This document shows positions 43,127 through 53,044 of a DNA stretch of 64,000 nt, one piece after another. The position numbers and the translations under genes are program-made. The number at the start of each line of letters is the position of its first letter. Position 1 is the first letter of the stretch. The notes below the pieces were generated by a model. The model did not search any database. It was not told the DNA's origin and saw nothing but the letters and a program-made list of their open reading frames with translations. The stretch covers positions 1 through 64,000 of the forward strand of contig KV918795.1 in the NCBI GenBank assembly GCA_002049455.2, in the 5' to 3' direction. This DNA comes from Porphyra umbilicalis (lineage: Eukaryota > Rhodophyta > Bangiophyceae > Bangiales > Bangiaceae).

Positions 43127-44962
43127 TCAAGAGGCAGCTGTGGGGGGCGGCGGCGACGGTGGCCGTGGCGGTAGTGACGCTGGCCGCGTCTCCAGACTCG
43201 CGCCCCGTCCGGCCGACGCGACGGTCGGCACAATGGCGCTGCCAGCGACCGCCACCGGGGACGCCTCGACCGCCGTGGCGGCGGCGTCGGCCGGCGGCGG
43301 CGGCGGCGACACCAACCCCTCCACGGCCCCGTCGGCCGACGCCGTGGCGGGCACGGCCGCCGCGGGCAGCGACACGGCGACGGTGGCAGGCGAAGCGGCA
43401 ACCACATCCAGCGACACGCCCGCGGCGAGGGGCACGCCAGCCGCGCCGGCCGCTGGCGTCGTGCCCGCCGCCACGTCGACGGGCGTGCCCGCCGCAACCG
43501 CCGACACGGCGGCGGCGGTGGCCGAGGCGGCGACGGCCGCCGCTTGCGCGTCGACCAACCCCGCCGCCTGTGCGTCCGCGTCGGCTGTCGCGCCGCCGCC
43601 GCGGGCGGCGAGCGCCGCCGCCGCCAAGTCGGTTGCCGCCTGCATCTCCATCTCCTTGGCGCGAGCCGTTGCGAGATCAACCGACTCGAAGCGGTTGATG
43701 AGGTCCCGGATGGCAGCGGCGGCGGCCGCCGCCTGCTCGGGCGACGTTGCACCCTCGTCCGCCACGTCGCCAGGGACCCCCAACCGGGGCACCTCCTCCC
43801 GGATGGGGGAGGGCGACGCGGCGCCCGCCGAGACGCCGAGCCTGTCCTCCCCGCCGGGTTGACTGGATGAGGAGACAGAGGCTGGCGATAGGACGGCCGA
43901 GGCCCGGCCAGCCGTGCCGGGGGCCCCGGGCAACCTTTTTCTCGCTGCCACTCCGCCCCTGCCCGCCGCCGCCGCGTCGACGGCCGCGTCCTCCTCCAAG
44001 CGCCGGGTGTGTTCGCGGCGGTCAAACTCGGCTGCCAAGTCGGTGACCTTCCGTAGGGGGGTGTTCCCGTCGCCCCCCTCCCCGCCATGGCCGTCGCCAT
44101 CAGCCCCGTCCACGCCCGACGTGCCCGCCGCCAACGCCGCCCCGTCGGCCGACGCTGCACCGCCGAGGCGGCTGCCTTCGCGAATGACGTCCAAGTCACA
44201 GTCCCCGACCGAGGCGACCGAGGCAGCTCCAGCCTCCCCCGGCCCAGCGCCGAGGGTGTCACTATCCGCGGCTGCCGACGCCCCCCTCTGGGGCGTCAGG
44301 CCGTCGCTGCCGTCACCGCCGCCGAGGGTGCCCCTTCCGGCCGCTCCCGCGGGCGTGCCGGCGCCAATCCCTTCCATCCCCCTGGCGCCGCCGCCGGCGG
44401 AGCTCCCGAGCCCCGCCCCGTTCCGTCGTTTGCCCCCAAGAGACGCGACGCGGCGGCCAATGTTAACCAGGGAGCCGTTGCGGAAGGGGCTCTTGTGCGC
44501 GGGAGTCTCTTCAGAGCTGTCGACGCTCGGCGTGCCCATGCTCATCCGCCCTCGCCGGCTGCTACTGGAGCCGTTCATAGACGGGGAGGGGAGAACGCGG
44601 GTGCCGAGGCGTTGCAAGACGGTCTTGCTCTTGACCAGCCGCGAGCGGGAGGAGTTGACCAGGCACGCCTGCGGCGACACCACCTCCATCATACCCGGTC
44701 CCAGTGACGGGCATTTGGCGTCCCGCTTGGCGTCGCCGGCGCCCCCTGCTCCCATGCTTACGCCTTCCTCGGCGACGGAGGAGCAGGCGTTCGCTCCGCC
44801 GACCGCCCCCAACGGGGGCCCCGATACCGGACGAGCCGAGCCGCCCGGCGCCGACGACGGCGAGCTGCCAGCAGCCGATGGAGGCGCGCCGCCGAGGAGT
44901 AAGGGGGACCCCACGCTCCCGCCCCGTGACGACCGGAACGTGGTGGCCAATCGGCGTTGCAT
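43127..44962 (-). CDS. Hypothetical Ser/Ala-rich protein
   Basis: The frame runs 611 codons from the ATG at 44962. It is intrinsically disordered in look: Ser/Gly/Ala-rich with a basic Ser/Arg block (RSRLVKSKTVLQRLGTR, SSSSRRGRMSMGTPSVDSSEE) in the first third. A short helical stretch, AAAAIRDLINRFESVDLATARAKEMEMQ, could form a coiled coil near residue 450. The C-terminus is Ala/Val/Pro-rich and may read past the true end. Codon use and frame length suggest a real gene, but no domain is recognised. The Ser-rich segments could be phosphorylation sites (inference only). Confidence 0.55.
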   Translation of the reverse strand: MQRRLATTFRSSRGGSVGSPLLLGGAPPSAAGSSPSSAPGGSARPVSGPPLGAVGGANACSSVAEEGVSMGAGGAGDAKRDAKCPSLGPGMMEVVSPQACLVNSSRSRLVKSKTVLQRLGTRVLPSPSMNGSSSSRRGRMSMGTPSVDSSEETPAHKSPFRNGSLVNIGRRVASLGGKRRNGAGLGSSAGGGARGMEGIGAGTPAGAAGRGTLGGGDGSDGLTPQRGASAAADSDTLGAGPGEAGAASVASVGDCDLDVIREGSRLGGAASADGAALAAGTSGVDGADGDGHGGEGGDGNTPLRKVTDLAAEFDRREHTRRLEEDAAVDAAAAGRGGVAARKRLPGAPGTAGRASAVLSPASVSSSSQPGGEDRLGVSAGAASPSPIREEVPRLGVPGDVADEGATSPEQAAAAAAAIRDLINRFESVDLATARAKEMEMQAATDLAAAALAARGGGATADADAQAAGLVDAQAAAVAASATAAAVSAVAAGTPVDVAAGTTPAAGAAGVPLAAGVSLDVVAASPATVAVSLPAAAVPATASADGAVEGLVSPPPPPADAAATAVEASPVAVAGSAIVPTVASAGRGASLETRPASLPPRPPSPPPPTAAS

Positions 44963-46631
44963 TCGGCCGGCAGCAGGGGCGCCGCGAGGAGACGACGAGG
45001 AGTGGGCAAGCGAGGCAGCACGGCGTCACGAGCGCGGGGATAAAGCGATCCAGCAAAACAACAAGACAAGCGTGCTGGAAGAGACGCGCAAGCACACACC
45101 AGCAATGGGTGTCCGCCAAGATGCACACGCAGCGCCGTTGCCACCCACCGCGGTGGCCACACACCGCACGAGGTCAGAGTGCACGGCGCGCGCGCGCGGC
45201 CACGAGGGGAACGGCGGCGTGTTTACTCACTCGACACCCGTGCCGATGAGCGTCACGCGCCGGGAGCACGCCGACACCGCAGCGCACGCCGATGCAGTCC
45301 CGCTGCCGGTGCAAACGGAGAGTCGCGAGAAGGGGGGGCGAGGGGGAAGAGCCGGAGAGGGGTCCGACCCGCGGAGACCGGGAGAACAGGACGAGACGGG
45401 GACAGCGGGCAGACCAACCACGGTTGCACGGACGGGAGGGGAGGGGAGTGCAGTGCCTGGCCGTTGCGGGGCCGCAACGCACAAGGGACACTCCACGCAG
45501 CGCGACGCGGAGAGATGCGACGAGGTGGCGGCGAGTGCGGGGGCCCCCAGTCGGTTCACAAAAGGGGCTGCGGCACCCTATCTGCCACGTGCGGGGCCGC
45601 CCGGGACGAGCTCATGGCCAAACGCAGACGCCCGACGGGAGAGAGAGAAACGCAGGGTCACACAGAGCACAACAATGCCGCGTTGCCACCTCCCCCCCAT
45701 CGTGCGGGGCCCTTTTGGCCCGGCTCTCTCCCGCCGCCTCCCCCTCTCACGCTTCCGTCGCTGCGCGCGCTGCGGCGCGCCCGATGAGGCCCCCGGAGGC
45801 TGCCGCGGCGGCGGAGCACCGTCAAGTCACCCCCCCGGTTGACGCCATCACGGCAGCGGCGTGCCATATGGGGCGCTCCCCCTCTTCCCGACCGCCAACC
45901 ACATCACAGCTGCGAATGTCATCCATTCGTGGAGGCGCAGTAGACGCCAACACATCAACCAGAGGTGGTACCTGCCAGGACGCTTGCAAACAAAGGAAAA
46001 AAGAAGAGCAAGCACCTTTTAAAGCGCCACCCACACGGGCGCCCGCGGCGCCAAGGAAGCAAGCATCATCGTACAAAACCGATGAGCCCGCAACTGCCGC
46101 CATACCTGGACGCCGGCCGCACACCGGCCGACGACATCAAGAGGGCGGCGCGGGGGACCCGTCCAGGATGCGAGCAGCAGCGGGACCGACCGCCAGGAGC
46201 CACCACGTGAGCGCCGCGCAACGGAAGACAATATTTCCGACATGTCGAGTGCGGCGGGAACACGCCCGGCAAAAGTGCTGTGGGGTGAGATGGGCGGCGG
46301 CACGGGCAGGCAGACGGGACTGGGAACGCCATCGATGGCACCGCGTCCCACCGTCTCTACACGGGCGAAACACCGCGGATCGTGTGCTTGCACCGAGATA
46401 AGTATTCTCAAGAAGCGCAACTGCAATTGACTTCTTTTGCGTGCCGTGGAAACGAGGTGGGTGTGCCTGCTCTTCCCTTGCGTTCGGTTAAGACACAGAA
46501 AGCAACTTGAGCCAGGGCAGCTGCAGGAAGCACTGGCTGCTTCACGCACTTTTATGCAGCTGTGGACGAGCACTCTTCCTTGCGCACTACAAGAGCGGCA
46601 TCGTCATGCAGTGAGAAGGCTGTGTCAATAC
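44963..46631. other. Mostly empty region
   Basis: Long frames here (for example 45292-46401 on plus) are Arg-rich, repeat-free and unrecognisable. The only candidate is the small two-exon minus-strand model at 45822-46243. GC falls towards the right. Confidence 0.35.
45822..46243 (-). CDS. Candidate small two-exon gene
   Basis: A possible model: exon 1 46106-46243 (ATG at 46243, MSEILSSVARRSRGG...), intron 45972-46105 (donor GTATGG, pyrimidine-rich, acceptor TGGCAG), exon 2 45822-45971 (VPPLVDVLASTAPPRMDD...). It would give 95 residues in phase 0. The intron has the same T-rich character as the confirmed MED10 and PEX4 introns. No family is recognised and the model may be wrong. Confidence 0.2.
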
Positions 46632-46844
46632 TATTGCTGTCTACCCAATTTTGGCCGATGTGGTCGAAGTCAAGACAGGGTCTCGGTCAACTGCCCATTG
46701 GTCGAGCGACTTTATCCGGCTGAATGGATGGCTGATACTGTTTCAGGGTGCTACAGGCTGCTCCACGCTGTTACTGTTACACTGCGCAGTTGATCACCCC
46801 TCTTGACATCGACGGCATCGGCCAAAATTGGGACGACAGCAATA
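46632..46844. mobile_element. MITE-like element, family A, copy 2
   Basis: A 213-bp element runs from TATTGCTGTC to GACAGCAATA. Terminal inverted repeats of about 30 bp contain CCAATTTTGGCCGAT. The interior shares CATTGGTCGAG with copy 1. It has no coding capacity. Confidence 0.75.
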
Positions 46845-47258
46845 CGACGGTGAGAATCAGCCGATACGCGAGCGTCTTGTCATGGCCTCAGTGGATGGCC
46901 AGAGAGACGTCCAGCCTCTCATGACTTCCCATTGGTGCACTCGTCGAGACTCAGAACAACTGCTGCCACGCTGTCTTCTCGTCACGCGGTGTTTATGTTG
47001 GTAGACTGATGTAGCGCGGAAACTGCAGCACTACCAGACAAAGTTCAGACTGGCACGATTCCTGCTCCGCAATCTATACACCACGCACCGCGCCGCCAAC
47101 CAAACCAAAATAAGCGACGAGAGATTGCGGCAGCCTTGATCGTCCCCTCGCACAGCAGCGTCGTGGCCGAGACGGTCTGGGACGCGACGGCACCTCTACA
47201 AACGCACGAACCAAGACTAACCGGATCGACGAAACAAGAAAGAAAAAGAAAACAGTGT
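46845..47258. other. Low-GC stretch, no gene recognised
   Basis: This 414-bp stretch lies between the family A element and the left arm of the petC inverted repeat. It has moderate GC, no plausible ORF and no recognisable repeat. Confidence 0.35.
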
Positions 47259-48335
47259 TCGCCACCGCTGATAGATACGTCCAACCAAAACCACGGCAGC
47301 TACGAGCTAAGGGCGGCACCACGCCGCCGTACGACTGTACGCCTACCATCCCGCTCGCGCACTGCCCCCTTCCCCGGCGCGCCCGGGCCGCACCCATCGC
47401 ACTCCCGTCCCCAACACGTCCCACCCGCCCTCCGCCCACACCCCACTCGACGGCCACGGGTCTCGGTGGGACCGTGGAGCCCCACTGCACACTCAAAAGC
47501 CGAGTTCTGCCACGGCCGCCTCCGCCCCAAGCCCCCACACTCCACCACCTTTGCCCGCTCGTGTGCGCCACGCAGCTCGCCGTCGCGTGCTGCTTAGAAG
47601 TTCCACCACGGCGCCTCGCCGGTCCGGAAGTCCTCCTCCTTCCAGCTGCTCAGCACCACGTTGCCATCCCCGTCCACGTTGACGTGCTCGAGCGCCAGGC
47701 TCAGCGGCGCCGGCCCCCGGATCACCTTCCCCTGCTTGTCATACTGCGACCCGTGGCACGGGCACTTGAACTTGTTCTCCGCCGGCACCCACGGCACCAC
47801 GCACCCCAGATGCGTGCACACCGCGTTGATCGCAAACGGCGCGATCTTCTTGTCCTCCACAATCAGCCACGTCGCCTCAGCCTTGAGGCCGAGAACTAGC
47901 TCCCGCGAGTCAGTCGGGTGCGCCGCCAGCCACCCAGACTCCTTGATGGCGTTGCCCGCCGCGTCCTTGGCGCCCACACCCCCGCCACTGCCGCCCCCAG
48001 ACTCGGGCACAAAGAAGTAGGCGTACGGGCCCAGGGCGCCCAGCGCCACCGACCCGGCCGCACCCGTCAGCAAAAGGTTCATCAGGTTCCGCTTGTTCAT
48101 GTCCGGCACCATCTCCCCATCCGCCGCCGCCATCCGCATCGGCGCCGCCGCCGCCACCGTTGGCCGCGCCGTCGGAGCGCGGCACGTCACGGCGGTGCCC
48201 GACAGGGCCCGCACGCCCACGGGCGTAGAAGCAGCAAAAGCGACCATGACTGCGATTGGGGGGGGGGGGCGGCGGGACGGGACGAGGGGGTGGAGGAAGA
48301 GGATGCGGAGAAGACCGGTACGGCAAGCGAGTGGA
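47259..48335 (-). repeat. Left arm of petC inverted repeat
   Basis: This 1,077-bp arm is the reverse complement of 49450-50526. I saw one base difference (in the 3' flank near 47528) and even the 12-base G/C run beside the start codon has the same length. The arm covers about 88 bp upstream of the petC ATG, the whole gene and about 335 bp downstream. Flanks diverge abruptly at both ends. Confidence 0.93.
47594..48247 (-). CDS. petC: Cytochrome b6f Rieske iron-sulfur protein, copy 1
   Basis: The protein has 217 residues, ATG at 48247, intronless. Residues 1 to about 45 are a plastid transit region (Ala/Thr/Arg-rich). A hydrophobic helix (about 56-80) is preceded by NKRNLMN, the usual Rieske membrane anchor start, and followed by a glycine hinge. 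The 2Fe-2S cluster boxes are CTHLGC (144-149) and CPCHGS (162-167), with the disulfide cysteines in place. It transfers electrons from plastoquinol to cytochrome f in the thylakoid. Cyanobacterial and plastid-type features (the C-terminal [11 protein letters not shown]) separate it from mitochondrial Rieske. The protein is identical to copy 2. Confidence 0.97.
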   Translation of the reverse strand: MVAFAASTPVGVRALSGTAVTCRAPTARPTVAAAAPMRMAAADGEMVPDMNKRNLMNLLLTGAAGSVALGALGPYAYFFVPESGGGSGGGVGAKDAAGNAIKESGWLAAHPTDSRELVLGLKAEATWLIVEDKKIAPFAINAVCTHLGCVVPWVPAENKFKCPCHGSQYDKQGKVIRGPAPLSLALEHVNVDGDGNVVLSSWKEEDFRTGEAPWWNF

Positions 48336-49449
48336 CGGAGAACTGGCGTGGTGGAGGGCGCGTGATACTGGGGGGCTGATCGATGGAGTCAAGCACGGCG
48401 GCGGAACAGGGGCTCCAAAGACACCAACGGGCCTATCGTCAGTTCGAGCCGGGCGCGGCCATAACGGGAGATTTGGGCGTCCGGCTCGAAGGCTGCGAAC
48501 TGAGGGGGGCTTGGCCAAAACGGGAGATTTGGCCGTCCAGCTGGATGGCCTCGAGCCTCCCTGGGTGTCGTCGGAATGGAGCTCAATCGTGGTCCAGTCA
48601 TTGGTGGGCCGATCTCGGAGCGGCACCCACCGTTGTGTTAGATCTGATCGATCGTTCTTGAACAAGATTGTCCAACATTTGTCTTGCTCTCTGCGAAGAA
48701 ACTTGACCAGCAGTGAGCGCGGCAAGCCGTTTCAGGAGACTCTGGACGCAGTCCGCAAGAAAAAGAAGCAATGGCAAAGGGAAAGCAGCGACAAGCAAGT
48801 TGAATCGTAGGCTCTCTTCAATGAGGTCGAGCTCTGCACCCAGCGCGAGGCGCAGTTCCTGTAGGAAAGCAGCTTCACCAATTGGCTGGTAGCTCGTACT
48901 CACTTCCGATTGTGTTGCCTTCAAATCGTCCCAGGTTCTTTTGCACCACACTCTTCTGGCAACGGATAGGCTCTATGGACTACATTTGTCTGATCGGTCA
49001 GTGCCCCAGTTCCGACATCATAGCTCTGACGAGCAGCGCATGGGAAACACATACCCCACGCAACACAACCACGAAAACCTGCGAAAGGTGGTGGGCGCAG
49101 AGTACACCATCTTTATGTCTCTGGAGAAGCAAGGGACAAGCACTTATTGACTTTGTCTCGTGTTTTTCGGCGAGATGTGGTCCAATTGTGTATACCATAA
49201 ATTTTATTCTTTTTTAAGTCCTCAGCTCCTGACCTCTGCGCCCGAACCGACCGACTGACCCAGTCGATGTGCGGCCACCAAACCCGCGCAAGGGGCACCG
49301 ACAGGACCACACAATCGGCGGAGATCTCCAAGAACAACGACAGGACGATCGCCCCATCGCGAGCGACGCTTTCTGGGTCACTGTCGCACCTCCCCACACC
49401 CGTGTCCGCATTCGCCATCGCACTGCCATCCTCACTACGCCGCCGCCCA
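48336..49449. other. Spacer of the petC inverted repeat
   Basis: This 1,114-bp single-copy spacer has lower GC in its right half. Near 48461-48560 it holds a direct repeat around AACGGGAGATTTGG and the inverted pair GGCTCGAAGG/CCTCGAGCC. A minus-strand frame at 48598-48951 gives a Leu-rich helical peptide of no recognised family. Both petC promoters face into this spacer. Confidence 0.5.
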
Positions 49450-50526
49450 TCCACTCGCTTGCCGTACCGGTCTTCTCCGCATCCTCTTCCTCCACCCCCT
49501 CGTCCCGTCCCGCCGCCCCCCCCCCCCAATCGCAGTCATGGTCGCTTTTGCTGCTTCTACGCCCGTGGGCGTGCGGGCCCTGTCGGGCACCGCCGTGACG
49601 TGCCGCGCTCCGACGGCGCGGCCAACGGTGGCGGCGGCGGCGCCGATGCGGATGGCGGCGGCGGATGGGGAGATGGTGCCGGACATGAACAAGCGGAACC
49701 TGATGAACCTTTTGCTGACGGGTGCGGCCGGGTCGGTGGCGCTGGGCGCCCTGGGCCCGTACGCCTACTTCTTTGTGCCCGAGTCTGGGGGCGGCAGTGG
49801 CGGGGGTGTGGGCGCCAAGGACGCGGCGGGCAACGCCATCAAGGAGTCTGGGTGGCTGGCGGCGCACCCGACTGACTCGCGGGAGCTAGTTCTCGGCCTC
49901 AAGGCTGAGGCGACGTGGCTGATTGTGGAGGACAAGAAGATCGCGCCGTTTGCGATCAACGCGGTGTGCACGCATCTGGGGTGCGTGGTGCCGTGGGTGC
50001 CGGCGGAGAACAAGTTCAAGTGCCCGTGCCACGGGTCGCAGTATGACAAGCAGGGGAAGGTGATCCGGGGGCCGGCGCCGCTGAGCCTGGCGCTCGAGCA
50101 CGTCAACGTGGACGGGGATGGCAACGTGGTGCTGAGCAGCTGGAAGGAGGAGGACTTCCGGACCGGCGAGGCGCCGTGGTGGAACTTCTAAGCAGCACGC
50201 GACGGCGAGCTGCGTGGCGCACACGAGCGGGCAAAGGTGGTGGAGTGTGGGGGCTGGGGGCGGAGGCGGCCGTGGCAGAACTCGGCTTTTGAGTGTGCAG
50301 TGGGGCTCCACGGTCCCACCGAGACCCGTGGCCGTCGAGTGGGGTGTGGGCGGAGGGCGGGTGGGACGTGTTGGGGACGGGAGTGCGATGGGTGCGGCCC
50401 GGGCGCGCCGGGGAAGGGGGCAGTGCGCGAGCGGGATGGTAGGCGTACAGTCGTACGGCGGCGTGGTGCCGCCCTTAGCTCGTAGCTGCCGTGGTTTTGG
50501 TTGGACGTATCTATCAGCGGTGGCGA
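49450..50526 (+). repeat. Right arm of petC inverted repeat
   Basis: This 1,077-bp arm is the reverse complement of 47259-48335, near 100% identical. Similarity starts at TCCACTCGC and ends at GGTGGCGA, with unrelated sequence beyond. Confidence 0.93.
49538..50191 (+). CDS. petC: Cytochrome b6f Rieske iron-sulfur protein, copy 2
   Basis: The protein has 217 residues, ATG at 49538, identical in sequence to copy 1 with the same transit region, membrane anchor, CTHLGC and CPCHGS boxes. It is transcribed away from copy 1; the two ATGs are 1,290 bp apart. Only about 88 bp of 5' flank is shared, so core promoters may be the same but more distal control may differ. Both look functional. Confidence 0.97.
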   Translation: MVAFAASTPVGVRALSGTAVTCRAPTARPTVAAAAPMRMAAADGEMVPDMNKRNLMNLLLTGAAGSVALGALGPYAYFFVPESGGGSGGGVGAKDAAGNAIKESGWLAAHPTDSRELVLGLKAEATWLIVEDKKIAPFAINAVCTHLGCVVPWVPAENKFKCPCHGSQYDKQGKVIRGPAPLSLALEHVNVDGDGNVVLSSWKEEDFRTGEAPWWNF

Positions 50527-52536
50527 TTACTTTTTCTTCCATATATATGATTAATTCTTTCGTCGGTATGCCGCCGCCGCCTGTATCGCCGCGCTGGCGG
50601 GGTGGTGCCTAGGAGCCCGCTGCTTTTGTCGAGCAGCAGTTGGAACTCGGGCTGGCGTTCGAGCACGCCAGTGATGGCGCGGTCGTCCGCGCGTACCGGG
50701 GGCGTCCCTATAGATAGTCACAACGTGGGATTTTGTGCACCCCCTCAGAGGCATCAATTTGACTACCAAGACCTCCAGAGATTTTCCAGGCACCTGCAAG
50801 AAAAACAACTCGGCCCTATCCAGCTCTGTACTGTCTGAAACATGACGATCGCGGCGCGTGCGCACGAAAGCAAAGGCTTCATCACGAAGCGCATGAGCTG
50901 GCTGTTCTGATTATGTGCTTTCTGTAGCCTGAGGAGTTGTATCAGCTGCATCCGGTCGCCTGTGGTGCGGCGCGTCCCTCTCCCCGAAAAGAAAGGTCTC
51001 CTCTTCATATCCGGCAAGTCGTAATAGGCTCGTCCGATATCCTGCGCGCCCACAGAATGAGCCTCACAGGAAAGAAGCAAGACTGGCGATGCCGCCCCTC
51101 TCCCAGAGCCTCGCGAAGACACCTCGTAGCCACAGGGCTGCTTGCCATACCCCCACTGCAGCATCCTCTACACAGCTCGCAGTCTCCCGGCTGCCAACAG
51201 CTTCTTCTTCTTCAGTCTGCGTTGAACAGTCCCCCGCCATCTTCACCCACTGCTGCGCACGACGCCCGGCTGGCTGCCCAGGAACGGAAAGATGGCGTGA
51301 AGTCGGTCGTGGCGGCTGCCGATCAGGGCAGCGCTGGGCCCTGACAGAGGCGATTACAGTGATCACGATTACACGCGTTCGGAGGGATTTCAAGGGATAA
51401 TGCATCGAAAAAGAAGAAGAAAATCATACGAGCGGGGTGTGGGTCGTTGTGTCATTATCATGGGAGAAACAAATAGAAGAGGTGCTGTTTGTTTTTTCCA
51501 TTTGCTGCTTGAGGTACGAGCGCGTCACAATCATAGCTGTTCGTATTTTTGAAAATCCAAATGACACATCATTCGACGCACCCCCGGTACTGGGAGGTTG
51601 CCTATCATCTGACCTTTTAAGAACAAACAAACACAGAGAAATAGAGCGTGGAGGCATAGCGCAAGAGATATATTTTTATCAAACTGATGATGTAGCGGAA
51701 TATGTTCTGTTGATGAAAACGTTGCCTGACCTCTGTGTTTTTTTCTTTTATTGCGGCATTGTGTCTCTCCTATAGGCCCGATATCGGGCGGATCGGTGCC
51801 CAACACCTGATCTGTAAGCACCTGTTTCTGACCCCGTCAGGGCACATTTCCTTGTGCGGATCATCATCTTTGGGTCTCCTGCCCAACCTCATCCGACTGG
51901 AGGCCATCCAGCCTGCATGGTTGCGCCCATCGTAGCGCGTGGTGGCCTTCCTGCTACAAAAAAAAACACCACAAAGTGGCAGGCGGCTCGCTGCGCTTGT
52001 AAATGGTATCTTGAGTGGATGATTTTCTTTCAGTAGTCCGTCTACCGGCCCCACACCGCCCGCCTCCCCCCCCCCCTCCACCGCCCATCGACAAAAAGCT
52101 GGTGTCTTCCTTTTTTTTGGGGCCACTGAGGGTGCACAGAACCCCTCCACTGTCAAAGAAGACCTCTCCTGGACAAAGGCACAATTCGCCAGGCTCCAGG
52201 GACTCGATATCGACTCCAGTTGCCACTCCCCTGGTGGGATTGCCACCCGATGATGCATAGTGAAGGACGTGCAGTTTCTTAGTCCTTCAGGCAAATCATC
52301 TCGTACCTTCACACAGGATCGGAATGTGCCCCTGCTTGGCCTATGCTCAGCCCTAGATGCCAGGCCTGCTTCACTCAGTCGTCTGGACGGCGCAGACTCT
52401 AGCTTTCTGCCCCTTCTTTCCGTTGACTTGGTCACAAGCAGGCAGAGAGGTGGCTCAGGGAGCTGCAATCGGCTGCTTACAGCCAGATCAGTCTTTCGGC
52501 ACCCGGTCAGTCATTGGGCAACCTCCCGGTACCAGG
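50527..52536. other. Low-GC repeat-like region, no gene recognised
   Basis: This 2-kb stretch has distinctly lower GC than the genes, with A/T-rich patches near 50,545, 51,420-51,560 and 51,660-51,760. Many short frames exist and none is recognisable. It probably consists of degraded mobile-element and gene debris. Confidence 0.4.
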
Positions 52537-52883
52537 CAGCCGGTAGCGATTGAATGCATCCGCGTCGCTTTGGACGACGACGAAGAGCTCGCCAACTTCA
52601 ACGCGCGGGGCAGGTTCCGGAACAGCTTGTGTTGATGGACCTGAGTTACCGCAAAGTCGTGTGCTACTCGGCTGCTTTTACCGACGAGGCCGCCGCCCCG
52701 TACCTTGTCGTCGAGTACGTGAATGGGCGGTCCCTCGCGGAGTAAGCGGTACAGTACGGGTCCTTCCCAGAGCCCATCGTTGTGGCAGTCACACAGCAGC
52801 TCGTCGACGGCCTCTCCTACCTCTACACCCGCTGCGTCATTCGCCAGGACGTCTCGCCCGCCAACGTCCTCGTTACGTGGGGC
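52537..52883 (+). pseudogene. Decayed protein kinase catalytic-domain fragment
   Basis: Kinase-like pieces appear in order in different frames: PVAIECIRVALDDDEEL (the VAIK lysine replaced by Glu), LMDLSYRKVVCYSAAFTDE, APYLVVEYVNGRSLAE, then VAVTQQLVDGLSYLYTRCVI and RQDVSPANVLVT. The order matches subdomains II to VIb of a STE-type kinase. The HRD motif reads RQD, an in-frame TAA follows GRSLAE, and there is at least one frame change. No N- or C-terminal part is present. This is a broken copy of a host kinase gene. Confidence 0.75.
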
Positions 52884-53044
52884 GGCCGTGAAAACCTGCG
52901 GCGGGGCCCGGAACGTCCACTGTCCAAGCCGACCATGCGGCGCCAGACGGCGTCCCGCCACTCTGCCGCCCCACCCGCCCGCCCACAGTCACGCTTGCGG
53001 CTACGCCCGAGCTTCTCGTCCGCCCTCCCCCTCCCCACATCAAG

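Noticed and set aside
45292-46401. 369-codon plus-strand frame
   Set aside because: Arg-rich with no hydrophobic core, no homologue, and it overlaps other equally open frames.
48598-48951. Leu-rich minus-strand ORF in the petC spacer
   Set aside because: Looks helical but has no recognisable family, and its first ATG lies in low-GC, repeat-like sequence.
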